The position numbers and the translations under genes are program-made. Below, one piece after another: positions 21,766 to 33,329 of a stretch of DNA of 64,000 bases. Numbering within the stretch: the stretch's first letter is position 1; each line of letters starts with the position of its first letter. Source of the stretch: Dendrobium chrysotoxum (Eukaryota > Streptophyta > Magnoliopsida > Asparagales > Orchidaceae); contig CM034303.1 in the NCBI GenBank assembly GCA_019925795.1, positions 6,076,001 to 6,140,000 on the forward strand, read 5' to 3'. The notes beneath the pieces were generated by a model. It was not told the origin of the DNA, made no database searches, and was given only the letters and a program-made list of their open reading frames with translations.

Positions 21766-22341
21766 TGTTATGGGCTCCGAAAATTCGGCCCCGGCCTCCC
21801 CCGCTACTTTTCGGGGGAGTTTTAACGGATTAAGTTCTAGAGTAAATTTTGAGAAGGTAGATGAGTTTGTAGATAAGATACTACCCAGCGATTTCACCCT
21901 CATTTTGCATGGACTTTATGATCTGAGTTTTGGTTTCCTATAGGTGCAAGCCCCTATATAGTTAATTACCCCTCCCGATCATAAGAGAGAACTTTCGATT
22001 AAGGCTAATCGTCGATCAGCTACGTAGAAATACGTGTCATCTGGTATATATTAGCATCATGGGCTTGGGGTTTAAAAATTGGATATTTAAAATTGAAAAA
22101 TTTCACCATCTTATACTTAAAGTGGATGGTAGGGGAATGGATGATGGACCCGATCAAGATCCTAGGGTTCCGTCGTCCTAGGTCATCGTGGTCACTGTTC
22201 TACTTAGTCAAAGGAGGTAGTCGACCCAACCTGACAGAAGGATCCTTGTCGACAATCATGGGTTGTGTCGTCCAAGGGTACCTTGTAGACCTGGGGTGGG
22301 TGTTTTTCTAATGGGACAAATCTGAATCTACCTTAGCTGAC
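21766..22341. mobile_element. Partial LTR related to the Tat/gypsy LTR, copy A
   Basis: Begins TGTTATGGGCTCCGAAAATT, close to the terminal bases of the gypsy LTRs at 24088 and 38177, and follows them for about 570 bases to GAGGGCTTTG. It then departs into unrelated DNA (22342 onwards). It is either a truncated LTR or a shorter related LTR. Confidence 0.7.
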
Positions 22342-23111
22342 AGAGGGCTTTGGAGAAGTAACTTTGAATTCAACCTTGTGTGGATGCTTGGTAGGAAGAT
22401 ATTTGAACCTAAAGTGAGATAGGCCCTTTCTATTTCCTTTAAAGAATGAGTGAAGAGCTGCAAGTAAGAAAAAGTGGGCTGAATGTGGAACTTCCACGTG
22501 GATGCTAAAAAAAAAGAAAAAAGGTTTTGTGTGAATGGGAGCAAGTTAGGAGAGAATCTTTGTAGGTGAAAGCAGCCACTACTGCTATCCAACAAAGCAA
22601 AGGCTACAGCACATTGCTTTGACAGGCAATGTCTTGCTTTTGAGAAAAAAAAATGATGACTGTAGCTTTGCTGGGGAGATTTGCTAAGTGGAGACTCATG
22701 AGTGGTCGGATTGGAGGCTGTTTTGTTTTAGATTTCTGTGAGGTAGATTTTGAGTGGAGTGGGTTGATATTGTAAGCTTCCAACAGATAATAATGGGCTG
22801 GTTTATGTGTTGTAGCAGTAGTACGGCTTGAGCTTGAGGTTAAATGGGATAGATTGTTGAAAGAATAGATAAACTACTACAAGTGGGCTTTTGAATAGGT
22901 TGAGGTAGTGGCTCTGAAATGGGTTTTTAAGGTTGGATCTGTAAACTAGGCAGCAATTTTTTTTTGTAAATGGCTATGGGATTAGAGAAAGCCAGCTAAG
23001 TGTAGAAGATAGAAATTGCTACAACATCTCCACGAGAAACAGCAGGGGACAGTGGGCTGCTGTTGTAGTCTGCAAAGAGCAGCTTTTTAGAATAATGTGA
23101 GGCTTTTTTTT
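22342..23111. repeat. Unclassified segment of the large duplication (copy A)
   Basis: Matches 41798-42332 and, after the nested insertions, 49604-49853. It contains no open frame I can support. At about 23106-23112 copy A loses the stretch corresponding to 49854-50225. Confidence 0.7.
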
Positions 23112-24087
23112 TTTGAAGAAAAGAGAAGTCATCAAACTATAGTCTTTACTCCAAATACCTTATAATTTTTTTTCTCAAATATCATATTGATGAAGAAGAC
23201 TAAAAGGTGGTGTTTTGAGGGCTTCAATGGGATGTCTAGGGCTAGAGTAAGAGGTGAAGATTTGATCTAGAGTTTGGAAGGAAATTATGTGGGTGTAAAT
23301 GAATACATGTTGAGATAAGTGAAACATAGGGTTAAAAGAAAAAAATGTGGCTGGTTGTTTTGGAGGAAGGTGGAGGCTAATGCATTGGGATTTAGGGATG
23401 AATGAGGAAATTAGGAATGAGTGAGGATGTGGAATAAGAAGAAATAACTAGGGTTGAAATGTTGGAAAGAAAATGCAGCACAAATGCTTTGCAAACTAGG
23501 GCTTCAAGATAATAATACACCTATAACATATCACTTTGATTATACTTTCACATAGAAAGAAAGAATAATGCAATTGATGAGAGATGGAATAAAAAAATAA
23601 CATAAAAAAATGAACAATAAAACACAAATCATGGTTGGCCACCAAGCCTTTCATGATCATGGGTTACCGAACCTCCATAACTCCCTTCTACCACTAAACA
23701 AAAACAGGACAACTTCCAAATCTTAAAAAGTTTTTTTTTTACAAATTCTTTTTTAATTTATTTTCATCCTATTTATGTATAAGTGGGAAATTCAAAATCA
23801 TATTATAGCATTTAAAATAAAATTACGAAATTCAAATTCATATATCTGAATAAGGAGAAAAAGCGGCCAATGGTTGGAAAATATATAGGTATTTGCATGG
23901 AGGCACCTCTTCATTAGAATTTCCATTTGGAGAGAGGAGAGGCTAGAAACATTAACTTCAACATGTAATCACCTTTGGAATGTTGATATGGAGGCCTCTA
24001 CTGGTTTTCCTCATAGATCTTGATTTTGCTTTACTTGAAAAGTTTAGTTATAAGCATATGATGTTGATGTTCATCCTATTTCACTTC
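23112..24087. repeat. R1 repeat, copy c, cut by the gypsy insertion
   Basis: Close match to 10757-11730. The match stops exactly at TTCACTTC where the gypsy LTR begins TGTGGGCTCC. In copy b the uninterrupted sequence continues tttgcattcttata. Confidence 0.85.
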
Positions 24088-25620
24088 TGTGGGCTCCAAA
24101 AATTTGGCCCCGGCCTCCACCCGCTTTGCTTTCTTCGAGGGAGTTTTAACGAAATTAAGTTCCGGGGTAAATTTTGGGAAGGCAGATGGCTTTGTAAATA
24201 AGATACTACCCAGAGTTTCGCCCTCATTTTGCGAGGACTTTATAATCTGAGTTCTGGTTTCCTATAGGCGCAAGCCCCTATGTTAATTACCCCTCCCAAT
24301 AACGAGAGAGAACTTTCGATTAAGGCTAATCATCGATCAGATACATAGAAATACGTGCATCTGGCATATAGTAGCAGCATGGGCATAGGATATGAAATTG
24401 GAGAGTTTGAAGGTTTGATATTTAAAATTGGAAATTTCACCATCTTGCACTTAAAGCGGGTGGTGGGGGAATGGATGATGGACCCGATCAAGATCCCATG
24501 GTTCCGTCGTCCCGGGCCACCATGGTCCCTGGTCTACTTAATTAGAGGAGGTAGTCGACCCAACCTGATAGAAGGATCCTTGTCGGTAGCCATGGGTTGC
24601 TACATCCAAGGGTACCTTGTAGACTTGGGGTAGGTATTTGCCTAAGGGGACAAATTTGAATTCACTTTAGCTAACAGAGGGCTTTGTGCTTTATCGATCA
24701 TATCATATTGATTCATATCTCAAGGATTTGATGCCACTAAGGAACGTATTGGCTCTTGCCATAACCGTTAATTCAAGGTGCTATTTGGCGGCAAAATCAC
24801 TCGGTTCATAGGGCCCCAGGTCAAAACCGTTTATCCTGCAGTGCCATTTGGCGGCAAAACTGCCAGTCAGAGGATACGTACCACATAGTTATTAGTAGGA
24901 GATTATTTGAGAATGGATCCTAGTAATTTTTCGACTAGGCATTAGCTCTATGTGAGCTGAAGTAAATTTTTTAGATTTGCCCACCTTAGTAAACTATTAC
25001 GAAGGGTGGATGAATTTTTTTTTAAGTGTTTAGATAATTAGGTTTCAATTTTAAATATTTTTTGGATTTTTGGATTTTTGGAGATTTGGATTTTACGGGT
25101 GTTTGGACATTTGGGAGGCATTTAAAAGTATTTATGAACCCCTCCGATTAAGATTAACGTTCAACACGGCCATCATCAGGGTGATGGGGTTATTTCATTT
25201 GTGGATTGAACCTTGTCGACTCTGTTAAGCTATCGATAGAGGATCGGGTTTCATAGGCTTTGGGCCTTTGTTAGTCAATTTCTTTTATTAGAGGCCTTGA
25301 AGGCCTAATATGAACTGTAAAATAAATATTTCGATCATCATCATGATTTAATATTTGTTTGATAGTTCGAGCCGTGTCGACTCCTATCCACTCATACTAG
25401 AGGATCGGGCTTAAACTCGGGTTTATTTGTTAACCCGCGCAATATCCCTAGATGTCACGTGTGTACCAATAACATGCTCGCTAGGGCCCATGCGGGTGTT
25501 TGGGGCCATTTTATAATTATTTATTGAACCTTGTTGACTCCTATTTACCTGCCTAAAAGGATCAGGTTCAAATTTATTGACCCTGACAGCAACCCTAAAC
25601 ATCATGTGTGTTCTTACAAC
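24088..25620 (-). repeat. Gypsy 3' LTR (part alignable to the other LTR)
   Basis: Aligns with 38177-39673 through landmarks such as GGCCCCGGCCTC, CCTATAGGCGCAAGCCCCTA, TTTGGCGGCAAAA and GTTTATTTGTTAACCCGCGC. Several indels separate the two. The true inner limit is unknown because the other LTR is truncated first, and the LTR may extend past 25620. Confidence 0.8.
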
Positions 25621-25686
25621 ACGCTCGCAGATGCCCATGCGGGTTTTTGGAATATTTATAGGCGCCTTCTGTCAGCTCGTATAGAT

Positions 25687-25860
25687 ATTACGGATTCGGT
25701 GGCGTGATACTGGAGTTTTATTTGGGGATTTGTACACCTTCTATCTACTTGCACAGATGTTGCAGATCCGGTGGTGTGATACTGGAGTTTCATTTGGGGA
25801 TTTGTACGCCTTCTGTCTGCTTGCACAGATGTTGCAGATCCGGTGGCGTGATACTAGCAA
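25687..25860. repeat. 72-bp tandem repeat
   Basis: GTGATACTGG (third copy GTGATACTAG) recurs at 25704, 25776 and 25848, a spacing of exactly 72 bases. Two full units and a partial third are present. It makes a repetitive plus-strand open frame that is not a gene. It may be part of the LTR or the 3' untranslated part. Confidence 0.85.
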
Positions 25861-27240
25861 CTTATGGATTGAGTTGTTTGCTGCTTCGTACAGGTGGATT
25901 GTTGTGTACTACTCATTACTTTCCGCAGGTAGATTATAATACACTAACGAATCTCCTACTTTTTTCTCGCAAATACTTACATTCAATGTAAGACTTTATG
26001 CATTTCACTATGGTTTTGGTCCCTACAATACATCCACTATTATTGCAGGTAGATGTATTCATTTGCAAGCTAAAATTGACTACAGTATACTGCACTTACT
26101 GAAATCTTTCTGTATCTACTCACAGATGGCATGTGGTGCATATATCTGTATTCGTAGGGGACTTGTATGTATTGCAGATCTTTTACCCTTGCTCGTAGAG
26201 GTCTGATATATTTGCTTGATGTTCAACGATGTTTAACTACAAGAGCATTGCAATATTCATCGGCTCTTGCTACATGGCTTGTAGGTGCTTTCATTTATCA
26301 TTATTTCTTATATGTTTTGCTTATGATCCTTTGTATTCATAGCATTTCAGTAATTGCTATTTTTCCAATAAACTACATTGCCTATAGATAGAATGTTGTG
26401 TATTTATTTGCAAATTAGCCAGCATCGGTTGAAAGGAAATCATATCCTTAACATTCCTCTTTCTTTGCTTGTAGACCTACTACATTGTGTTTGATGGCTA
26501 GCAAATCATCACATTAGTCATGTGTCTCTTATCGAAGAATTATCGTATCCATTTGTATGCCAATTTTTATTGTCCATAAATGATCCATCATTTATAAAGT
26601 ACCACTAGCACCGTTGTTTGTAGGTAGATTTAACACATTCAATTTGTATATTACATTGATTGCTGAATAGATTGCATTCATCCATAATCTCCTATATATG
26701 TTGATTGATAACTTATAACATTCGCTTGTGTGCCTTTTAATACTTGTGGCGGTCGTTGTTTGTATCTACGAGACATCTGATGTCGGTTGTAGGATGTTTC
26801 TATAGTTTTCTTAAATGTGTTGGTTGGGTAACTGTCACATCTACGATACATCCAGTATTATCACTTCTTGATGAGCTGGTAGAATTCATGTGTTCTCTTG
26901 AAGTCGAAGCATTGTTGCCTGTAGGTTGATTTTGGTTGAATATTCAAAATCATTTAACCCCACAATTCGTCACTTGCATGCATTGAAAGTTCGTTCATTA
27001 TGAAACTTATTTGATTGCTGACATTCATTTGTACCTCAATCTCTATTGTTCGTAAGGGATCCACCATCCATACAGTATCTCTACCACCGTTACTTATAGG
27101 TAAATTCAACGTATTTTTCATATATATTAGCATTATTTGTCAATTAGAGATTTGTACTTCATGGATGGGTTAGTTACAACATCACAGGTCAATCATTATG
27201 ACTCAAAATCCCCATGTAATGAAACCAGCTTTTTCACTTA
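25861..27240. other. Gypsy 3' non-coding part, degenerate long repeats
   Basis: AT-rich. Similar stretches recur at about 26570-26640 and 27055-27120 (landmark CCACCGTTACTTATAGGTA against CACCGTTGTTTGTAGGTAG), suggesting old repeats a few hundred bases long. No coding sequence. Confidence 0.45.
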
Positions 27241-27850
27241 TTTTTTTTGTTGCTTGCTAGTTAAATTCTAATTGCAACCCTCTTGCCTTTGTTTACTTGT
27301 TTCTCAAGTTCAAATCAATTTTATGCTCCAAACTCCTTCTCCAATTTGTAAATTTAAGCTATTGTCATTTAATTCAAAGCCCTTGTTATTTGATTCAAAA
27401 CCTTGCATGATAATTCCATTATTATCATTCAAGATAAATTCTTTATGTTCATTTGAGCTCTTATGTGTCATTTTCAAGTTTGAGTTCTTTGTGATTATCC
27501 CAAGTTACAATTTTGAGTCATTTTTTCTTTCAAGCTCAGATCAAGTCCAAGCCAAAGTCTTCTTCATTTGTTTGAGTTCAAGTCCCTGTCATTATATTCA
27601 AGTCAAGCTCAAAGTCATTTGAGTTCAAGAAATGGTTCCCTGCTGTCCAAGATCGAGTCCTTACTTGAGTTCAAATGTTCAAATCATGTACAAGTTCAAC
27701 TCAAGTTCTATGTCCCTTGTTGTCCAAGAGTTTTCAAGTTTGGTCCCCTGCTGTTCATTGTCAGTTGTTTGGATTCAAATTCATTTATCTCCATTTCATT
27801 ATTCATTTCAAAATTTTTTTGTTGTTCATTTAAGTTCAAATTAGGTCCAG
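27241..27850. repeat. Degenerate TCAAGTTCAA-rich tract
   Basis: Variants of caagttcaa and tcaagtccaag recur throughout. The open frames here are low-complexity and shift between frames. No gene is supported. Confidence 0.5.
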
Positions 27851-27899
27851 GTGCGGTCTTCTGTTCACCCAAAATTTCGGCAGCCTCCCGGCATCTCGC

Positions 27900-28245
27900 C
27901 CGTTTAGGGTCTTCGAACACCGCAGCCATATTTTCTTTGTCCCCCACCATGCTTAAGAAAGTGTGTATGGGTCTTCAAATGTTCCTGTTGCAAAAGAGAA
28001 GCAGTTGTTTCCCCACGAGCAGGTACTTATATGTGTCCTCACCTCACTGTAGGCGTCGCACTGAGTTCCCATCCCACCACGCTTAAGAAAGCATGTATAG
28101 GCAATTTTCTGGTGCGCCACAAACGTCAAAAATGAGATTTTAGGTGATTACCTGATTCTTCGATAGCACCGCGATGAACTCCCTCCCACCATGCTAAGAA
28201 AAGTGTGTATATGTGGTTGTTTCGTTGCATTGCAAGCATCGAAGT
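27900..28245. repeat. Three spaced copies of a CCCACCATGCTTAAGAAAG motif
   Basis: The motif, with a following gtgtgtat, occurs at about 27945, 28075 and 28185, about 110-130 bases apart, with GC-richer sequence between. It looks like an imperfect tandem repeat inside the gypsy 3' part. Confidence 0.6.
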
Positions 28246-28379
28246 CGAGCTCTCAGAGTTTTAGGTTTAGGGAGATTATACCTTTGCGGTAGGCGAGGTG
28301 GACAACAAGATGCACAAAATCATTTTTTTTCTAAATCCCCTCCTCTTTTTTTTGGAAACTTCTTTTTCTTTCTTCTATT

Positions 28380-28412
28380 TTCTTTTCTTTTTTTTTGAAC
28401 TTTATCTCTTTT

Positions 28413-28465
<53 letters not shown>

Positions 28466-28655
28466 ATTACTAATAACTAATATTTAAAAAAAGAATGCTA
28501 ATAATTATAACTAAAATTAATACATAATAAACCTAATTTCTACCTTCCAGATCGGGTAGAGAGGCCACAGGTAGGTTCGATCGGACATGGAGGAAAGGGC
28601 TAGCAGTTTGCTGGATTTAGGAGGTCGATACAATGGAGTTCGGCCTGGTAAGAGG

Positions 28656-28704
<49 letters not shown>

Positions 28705-28705
28705 G
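28380..28705. repeat. Microsatellites (AAT/ATT)n and (CT)n
   Basis: A palindromic (AAT)n-(ATT)n tract occupies about 28410-28465 and could form a perfect hairpin. A pure CT dinucleotide run of about 40 bases lies at about 28660-28703. Confidence 0.9.
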
Positions 28706-29330
28706 ACGGGTGGCTTGCGAATAGGGTAAGGATAGAGAGAGGTCAGGTTAGGGTCTAGGAATCAGAGGAGGTGATTGGGTCTGAGGCTTTGGAGTTGGAT
28801 GTCGCGATGGGAGCTCAGGGCAGGCTTCGGTTGCTTGAAGGTGAGAGGTAAGGGCTTTGGGGTATTCAGCTAGGGCAAGGGGGTCGAGATTGAGGCCGGT
28901 TGGAGTAGAGGTAGTGAAATGGTTCAATTTAAGGCTACAGGTTTCGTGGGAGGGGAAAAAGCTCGAGGCCGTGGAAACAGGGAAGAGAAGTTGGAGCTCT
29001 CGCCTGCAGGAAGTGGGAGAGGAAGGAGCGACGAAAGTTTAACATGGGAGGAGGTGGGCTTGCGATCTAAGAACTTGTGGGACTTAGGAGCTCTTGTGCG
29101 AAGTGGGAGAGTCGCGGGAAAGAGCAGGAACTGAAGGCTCCGTTTGCTTGGCTATTTAACGATGCGATTCAGAGTGAGATTGAGGCAGAGCATGCATGAG
29201 ATGGGACCTGCGCAGAGCCGCTGCAGAGGAATGGGGCACTGTTCATGCAGCAGTTTGTGCAGGATTTGGCAAAGATTTTTGGATGGGTCCAGCTATGCAG
29301 GGTGACATGGCAAAGGTAAATATTTTTTAT
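28540..29330. other. GC-rich, CT-run-containing island in gypsy 3' part
   Basis: Base composition changes sharply to GC-rich from about 28540 to 29300. It follows a CT run of the kind common in plant 5' leaders. Short plus-strand open frames exist (28857-29042, 28919-29134) but have no recognisable domain. Tat-group elements often carry extra sequence, sometimes an antisense gene, between integrase and the 3' LTR. This could be the relic of such a gene or its promoter. Not demonstrated. Confidence 0.35.
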
Positions 29331-29990
29331 TTCTTTTGGATTTCTTAATAGAGGTCAACAAATGCCCCCCAATAAATGTGGTATGCATCTAGAGCGAATC
29401 ACATTTATTGTATGCTGGTTGACTCTGCAGATCTCTAGATATTTTCTTCGGATGTCTCACAGAGGTTTTCCTTTAGCGGATCTCCAAAAACTTGCTTGGA
29501 TATCACACTAAGATTTTCATTCTGTGGATCCCCAAGAGTCCATTTATGAGTCTTTGTAGATCTTTAGATGCACTTGTAATCACCCATATGAAATGCATGT
29601 GGGCTTTAATTATGTAGGAATCCATAAGACAGTGACATATCACTTTGTATTTAGGTCTCTAGAGCATCACTTCGTAGATCAATGTTAGTAGATAACATCA
29701 TCTCTTCCTGCGCTTTTCTTTTTTCACCACTGTCATTTCGATTTATAGCATTTCTATAACTGCTCAATATCTGTATTTATCACAGTCATGTATAGATGTA
29801 ATGTCTCCATCATAAATTGTTGATATCGTTTGAGATTCATCCGAATTTTATAGATTCATCAGCTGGTGGGACTTTGTTACATTTAGTATGGGTTGTATCT
29901 TGCTCAGATTGCACTTTGTTATGGATGTATATTTATTTCTAGGAGGCTCTTCTATATTCTTCTCTTCTTTGACTATATTTTGGTGAGAAA

Positions 29991-30058
29991 TTTTAAATAT
30001 TTATTTGGGGATCTCGGCATGCGACATAATGTCAACACGAATAAATATTTAAATGCCC
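29991..30058. repeat. Hairpin repeat unit, isolated copy
   Basis: TTTAAATATTTATTTGGGGA pairs across a short loop with the ATAAATATTTAAA end. This is the same unit as the three copies at 31318-31620. Confidence 0.75.
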
Positions 30059-31317
30059 CCTATCTTTAGGAACATTTATAGATGTCATTCAGGATACTCA
30101 TTTCACAGCTTTTGCTTGAGTCCTGAGAGTTTGGTTCCTTCTGACCCTATACTTTCAGCAGCAAACTTGGTGAAGGATTATCTAATTTGTCTTTAATGAC
30201 TTATCAGGAGATTTTTGCACCTTCGGCCCTTTGCTTCTAGCTTTGGTGGGCTGGTTGAAGGAGCAAATACCGGTGACCTAAACCCTTTAGGTTTATACTA
30301 GGTCGGTGGGAAAAAGTCATCGGTCCAGAGCTTTGTGCATAATGGACTTATTGATGACGGAATCCTCTTAATTTAGCTCTAAGCTTTTCTTAAACTTTGG
30401 GATAATTTCTTCGGTCCTTTGCTTTGTGCTTTGGTGGATTTATTGAAGAAAAATTCCTTTGATCCTTGCTTTATGCTTTATGAATTTGTTGAAGGATTTT
30501 TATAGGTTTTGGATTCAGTTGATAGTACCAAATGTGGGTAGTATCTTGATCCTTAACTACTTAAGAAGACTTTAATCTGAGTCACTTGAGTTCATCAGAT
30601 TAGGAGAGCAGATTTGACAACTCTTCATCCTCTGGTTGTTGAGATGGGGGTTCCTCTACTATGACCTTTCTTATGGCATATTAAGTAGACAGAGCTTCCA
30701 GTGATCCGGCCATATTTGGGCGTGTTGGATCCGGCCTCTTACACCCATTCGGGCTTCAAACTTGAGCTATGGGAAATGTGCTTCCCAATGCTGATTTTAC
30801 TGAAGTTGGTAGATTTGGAGTCATCCTTTATGGTTGAAGATTTAGAGCCTACGAATATTTAGTAGTTGCTCAAGATCCCTTCTCCCCACTGGAACTTTGA
30901 TTCTCTGATCAATTAGAGAATTTGGTAGACTATGATCACTTAAACTTGTAGAATCAAATTAGCCTTCGCACTTCTTACAGTCCCTACTAATGGGTTGACG
31001 AAGTGGGGGTTCCGTTACCACGGCCTTTCTTATAGCGTGTTGAGTAGACGGAGCTGCCAGCGATCCGACCATATTTGGGCATGTTGGATCCGGCCTCTTA
31101 CACCCACCCGAACCTTAAGCTTCAGGCTGTTGGAAAACTTTAAGCTGTTCTGGCTTAATTTGTTAGAGTATGTAGTTACAAAAGTCCTATTTTCTGACCT
31201 TTAAAATCTTAGTTCATTGGAGAAAGTGGTGTCCCAAACTTTTGGAAGATCACCTGCATATACTTTTAAAAAGGAAGATTGTTGTATTCTTCAGCATGAA
31301 AGAATATTTGTATTGAT

Positions 31318-31620
31318 GATTTTAAATATTTATTCAGGGATCTCGGCATGCAGCATGATGTTGACCCGAATAAATATTTAAAATGCCCCATATCTTGTAG
31401 GGAGATTTCATAATGGAGAAAATTTGGAATTTTGAGATTTTAAATATTTATTTGGGGATCTCGGCGCGTAGCACGATGTCAACCTGGGTAAATATTTAAA
31501 ATGCCGCCTGTCCTACAGGAAGATTTTATATATACTTTGTATTTCAAGATTTTAAATATTTATTCAGAGATTTTGGCATGCAGCGCGATGTCGACCCGAA
31601 TAAATATTTAAAATGGCCCC
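31318..31620. repeat. Hairpin repeat units, three copies about 115 bp apart
   Basis: Each has TTTTAAATATTTATTC-like sequence, a core resembling GATCTCGGCATGCAGC and GATGT.GACCCGAATAAAT, and ends in ATTTAAAATG. The ends are self-complementary. Starts are at about 31318, 31436 and 31552. The position near the gypsy 3' end may mean a role in RNA structure. Confidence 0.8.
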
Positions 31621-31745
31621 AGTCTTATGGGCAATTTTGAAATGCATTCTTGCTACACAAGAAAATTTCACAATATGAAATTTATATGCTAATAAACATG
31701 TATGAAATATATAGCACATTAAGCATAATATTTCTTTGGGCAATT

Positions 31746-32870
31746 TTATATATGGTACTTCTTCAGGTGTCGACCATTGATCGGCGGCATGGACCTCCGA
31801 CCGTGCAGGTCGATGAGTTGATAAACTCCTCCTTTATACACCTTTTTGATAATAATGGGACCTCCCCAATTAGATGCGAACTTGCCACCAATTTTTCGGT
31901 GTGGAATGATTGGTCTTCTTAGCACCAAGACCAATTCTCCTTCTTAAAATGCTTGAGGGCGCACCATTCAGTCAAAGAATTTTACCATCCTTGCTCGATA
32001 GATCTCCAAATTTTATTGGGCTTGCAACCTGGTTTGATCAAATGCATCAAGCTCTTCCATTCTTAATCGAGCATTTTGATCCTGAGTTAGAGCAAGCTTG
32101 ATAGCTACTTGAAGTGACGGCAGTTCAATCTCTAGCAGCAACACTGCTTCAACTCTGAACACTAGTGAGTAAGGAGTGGCTTTGCTTGGTATTTTGTAGG
32201 TCATACGATATGCCCACAATGCTTCTGTCATCTTCATATGTCATTCTCTTTTGTTCTTGGTGAGGATCTTCTTCAATAATTTCACCAGCATCTTATTGAA
32301 AGCCTCCGCCAAGTCATTTGCTCTTGGATTATATATTGATGAATATCATCAATCGATCTTATGTTGGTCAACAAACTTATAAATTTTTATACTTTTGAAT
32401 GTTGTGTCGTTATCTAAGATCACACAGCGTAGTACACTGAATCTATAGACAACATTGTGGGTGAAGAAGTTAATCACGTGCTCGGACGTGACTTCCCTGA
32501 ATGGAGCCGCTTCTACCCACTTAGAGAAGTAATCTGTTGCTGCCAATATAAAGCGATGTCCAGCTAATGATGGCGGATCTATTAGCCCGATTATGTCTGT
32601 GCCCCAACATTCAAATGGCTAGGATGCTACCGTTGGGTGCTGTAGATTTGGCGATTGATGTATAACATCATCGTGGATCTGATACTCGTGGCACCTGTTA
32701 GCGTGGTTAATACAATCCCTCACCATTGTAGGCCAGTAATAACACATTCTCTTGATTTTAGCAGCCATCTTGGGACCTGACTTATGCGCTCCATATAGCC
32801 CTTCATGAACTTCTGCTACCACTTTGTCAGCTTCCTTGGTCCCTAAGAATCTTAGCCACATTTGGTCAAA
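31746..32870 (-). pseudogene. Gypsy integrase (Tat group), broken
   Basis: The zinc domain at 32640-32720 on the minus strand includes HANRCHEYQ, with the preceding YYWPTMVRDC. The catalytic core shows all three acidic residues: TDYFSKW at about 32525-32545, ILDNDTTF at about 32405-32425, and an NDLAEAFNK block at about 32300-32325. The C-terminal region follows at 31746-32237 (EALWAYRMTYKIPSKATPYS; GGPIIIKKVY). It would insert the element DNA into the host genome. Stops and frame changes separate the blocks. No chromodomain is seen, as expected for the Tat group. Confidence 0.8.
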
Positions 32871-33329
32871 GGCTCGTCAGTATAATGTGCCATTGACAAA
32901 TACATATCGCAATGCTCTTTTTTGGATTTGTGCAGCCAGAGATTTGTCTGTCGGGAATTTACTTTCTTTGAAGTAGTCGATGAATTGTTGCCTCAAATCA
33001 TCTTCGACTTCAACATCTAAGCAATGTAATCATGACTCCGAGTATCTGCTAGTTTTTTGCCTCTTGACGACTTGACATTCTCTTAGTTGATTTTCAGTAG
33101 TGATCTGTTGGCGGGGTTAAGGATCAATTGGGGTTACATCCTGTTGGCTTGAATCTAATACTCCCTCTGCCCACGAAAATTATAAGATTGCTAGCTCTGA
33201 GACCTGGCAATTTTTAACCGCAATAAATATGGGTAACTCCTTATCTTTATTTTCCAGCTCCTTGGCCAATTTGGCCAAACAATTTACTTTTACGTTCTGT
33301 CCTCGAGGGATTCGAGCTATCTTAACATT

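Larger units (their letters stand above)
29331..31745. other. Gypsy 3' non-coding part with internal repeats
   Basis: No open frame of note. Two repeat types are visible. First, a pair of about 140-base repeats at 30637-30785 and 30990-31135 (landmark ATATTTGGGCGTGTTGGATC against ATATTTGGGCATGTTGGATC). Second, the hairpin repeats annotated at 29991-30058 and 31318-31620. Confidence 0.65.

Noticed and set aside
25704..25991. Plus-strand open frame with repeated CTPSIYLHRCCRSGG-like peptides
   Set aside because: Generated by the 72-bp tandem repeat, which is divisible by three and so stays open in several frames.
27568..28086. 172-codon plus-strand open frame in the gypsy 3' part
   Set aside because: Low-complexity CAAGTTC repeat translation with no domain; adjacent frames are equally open.
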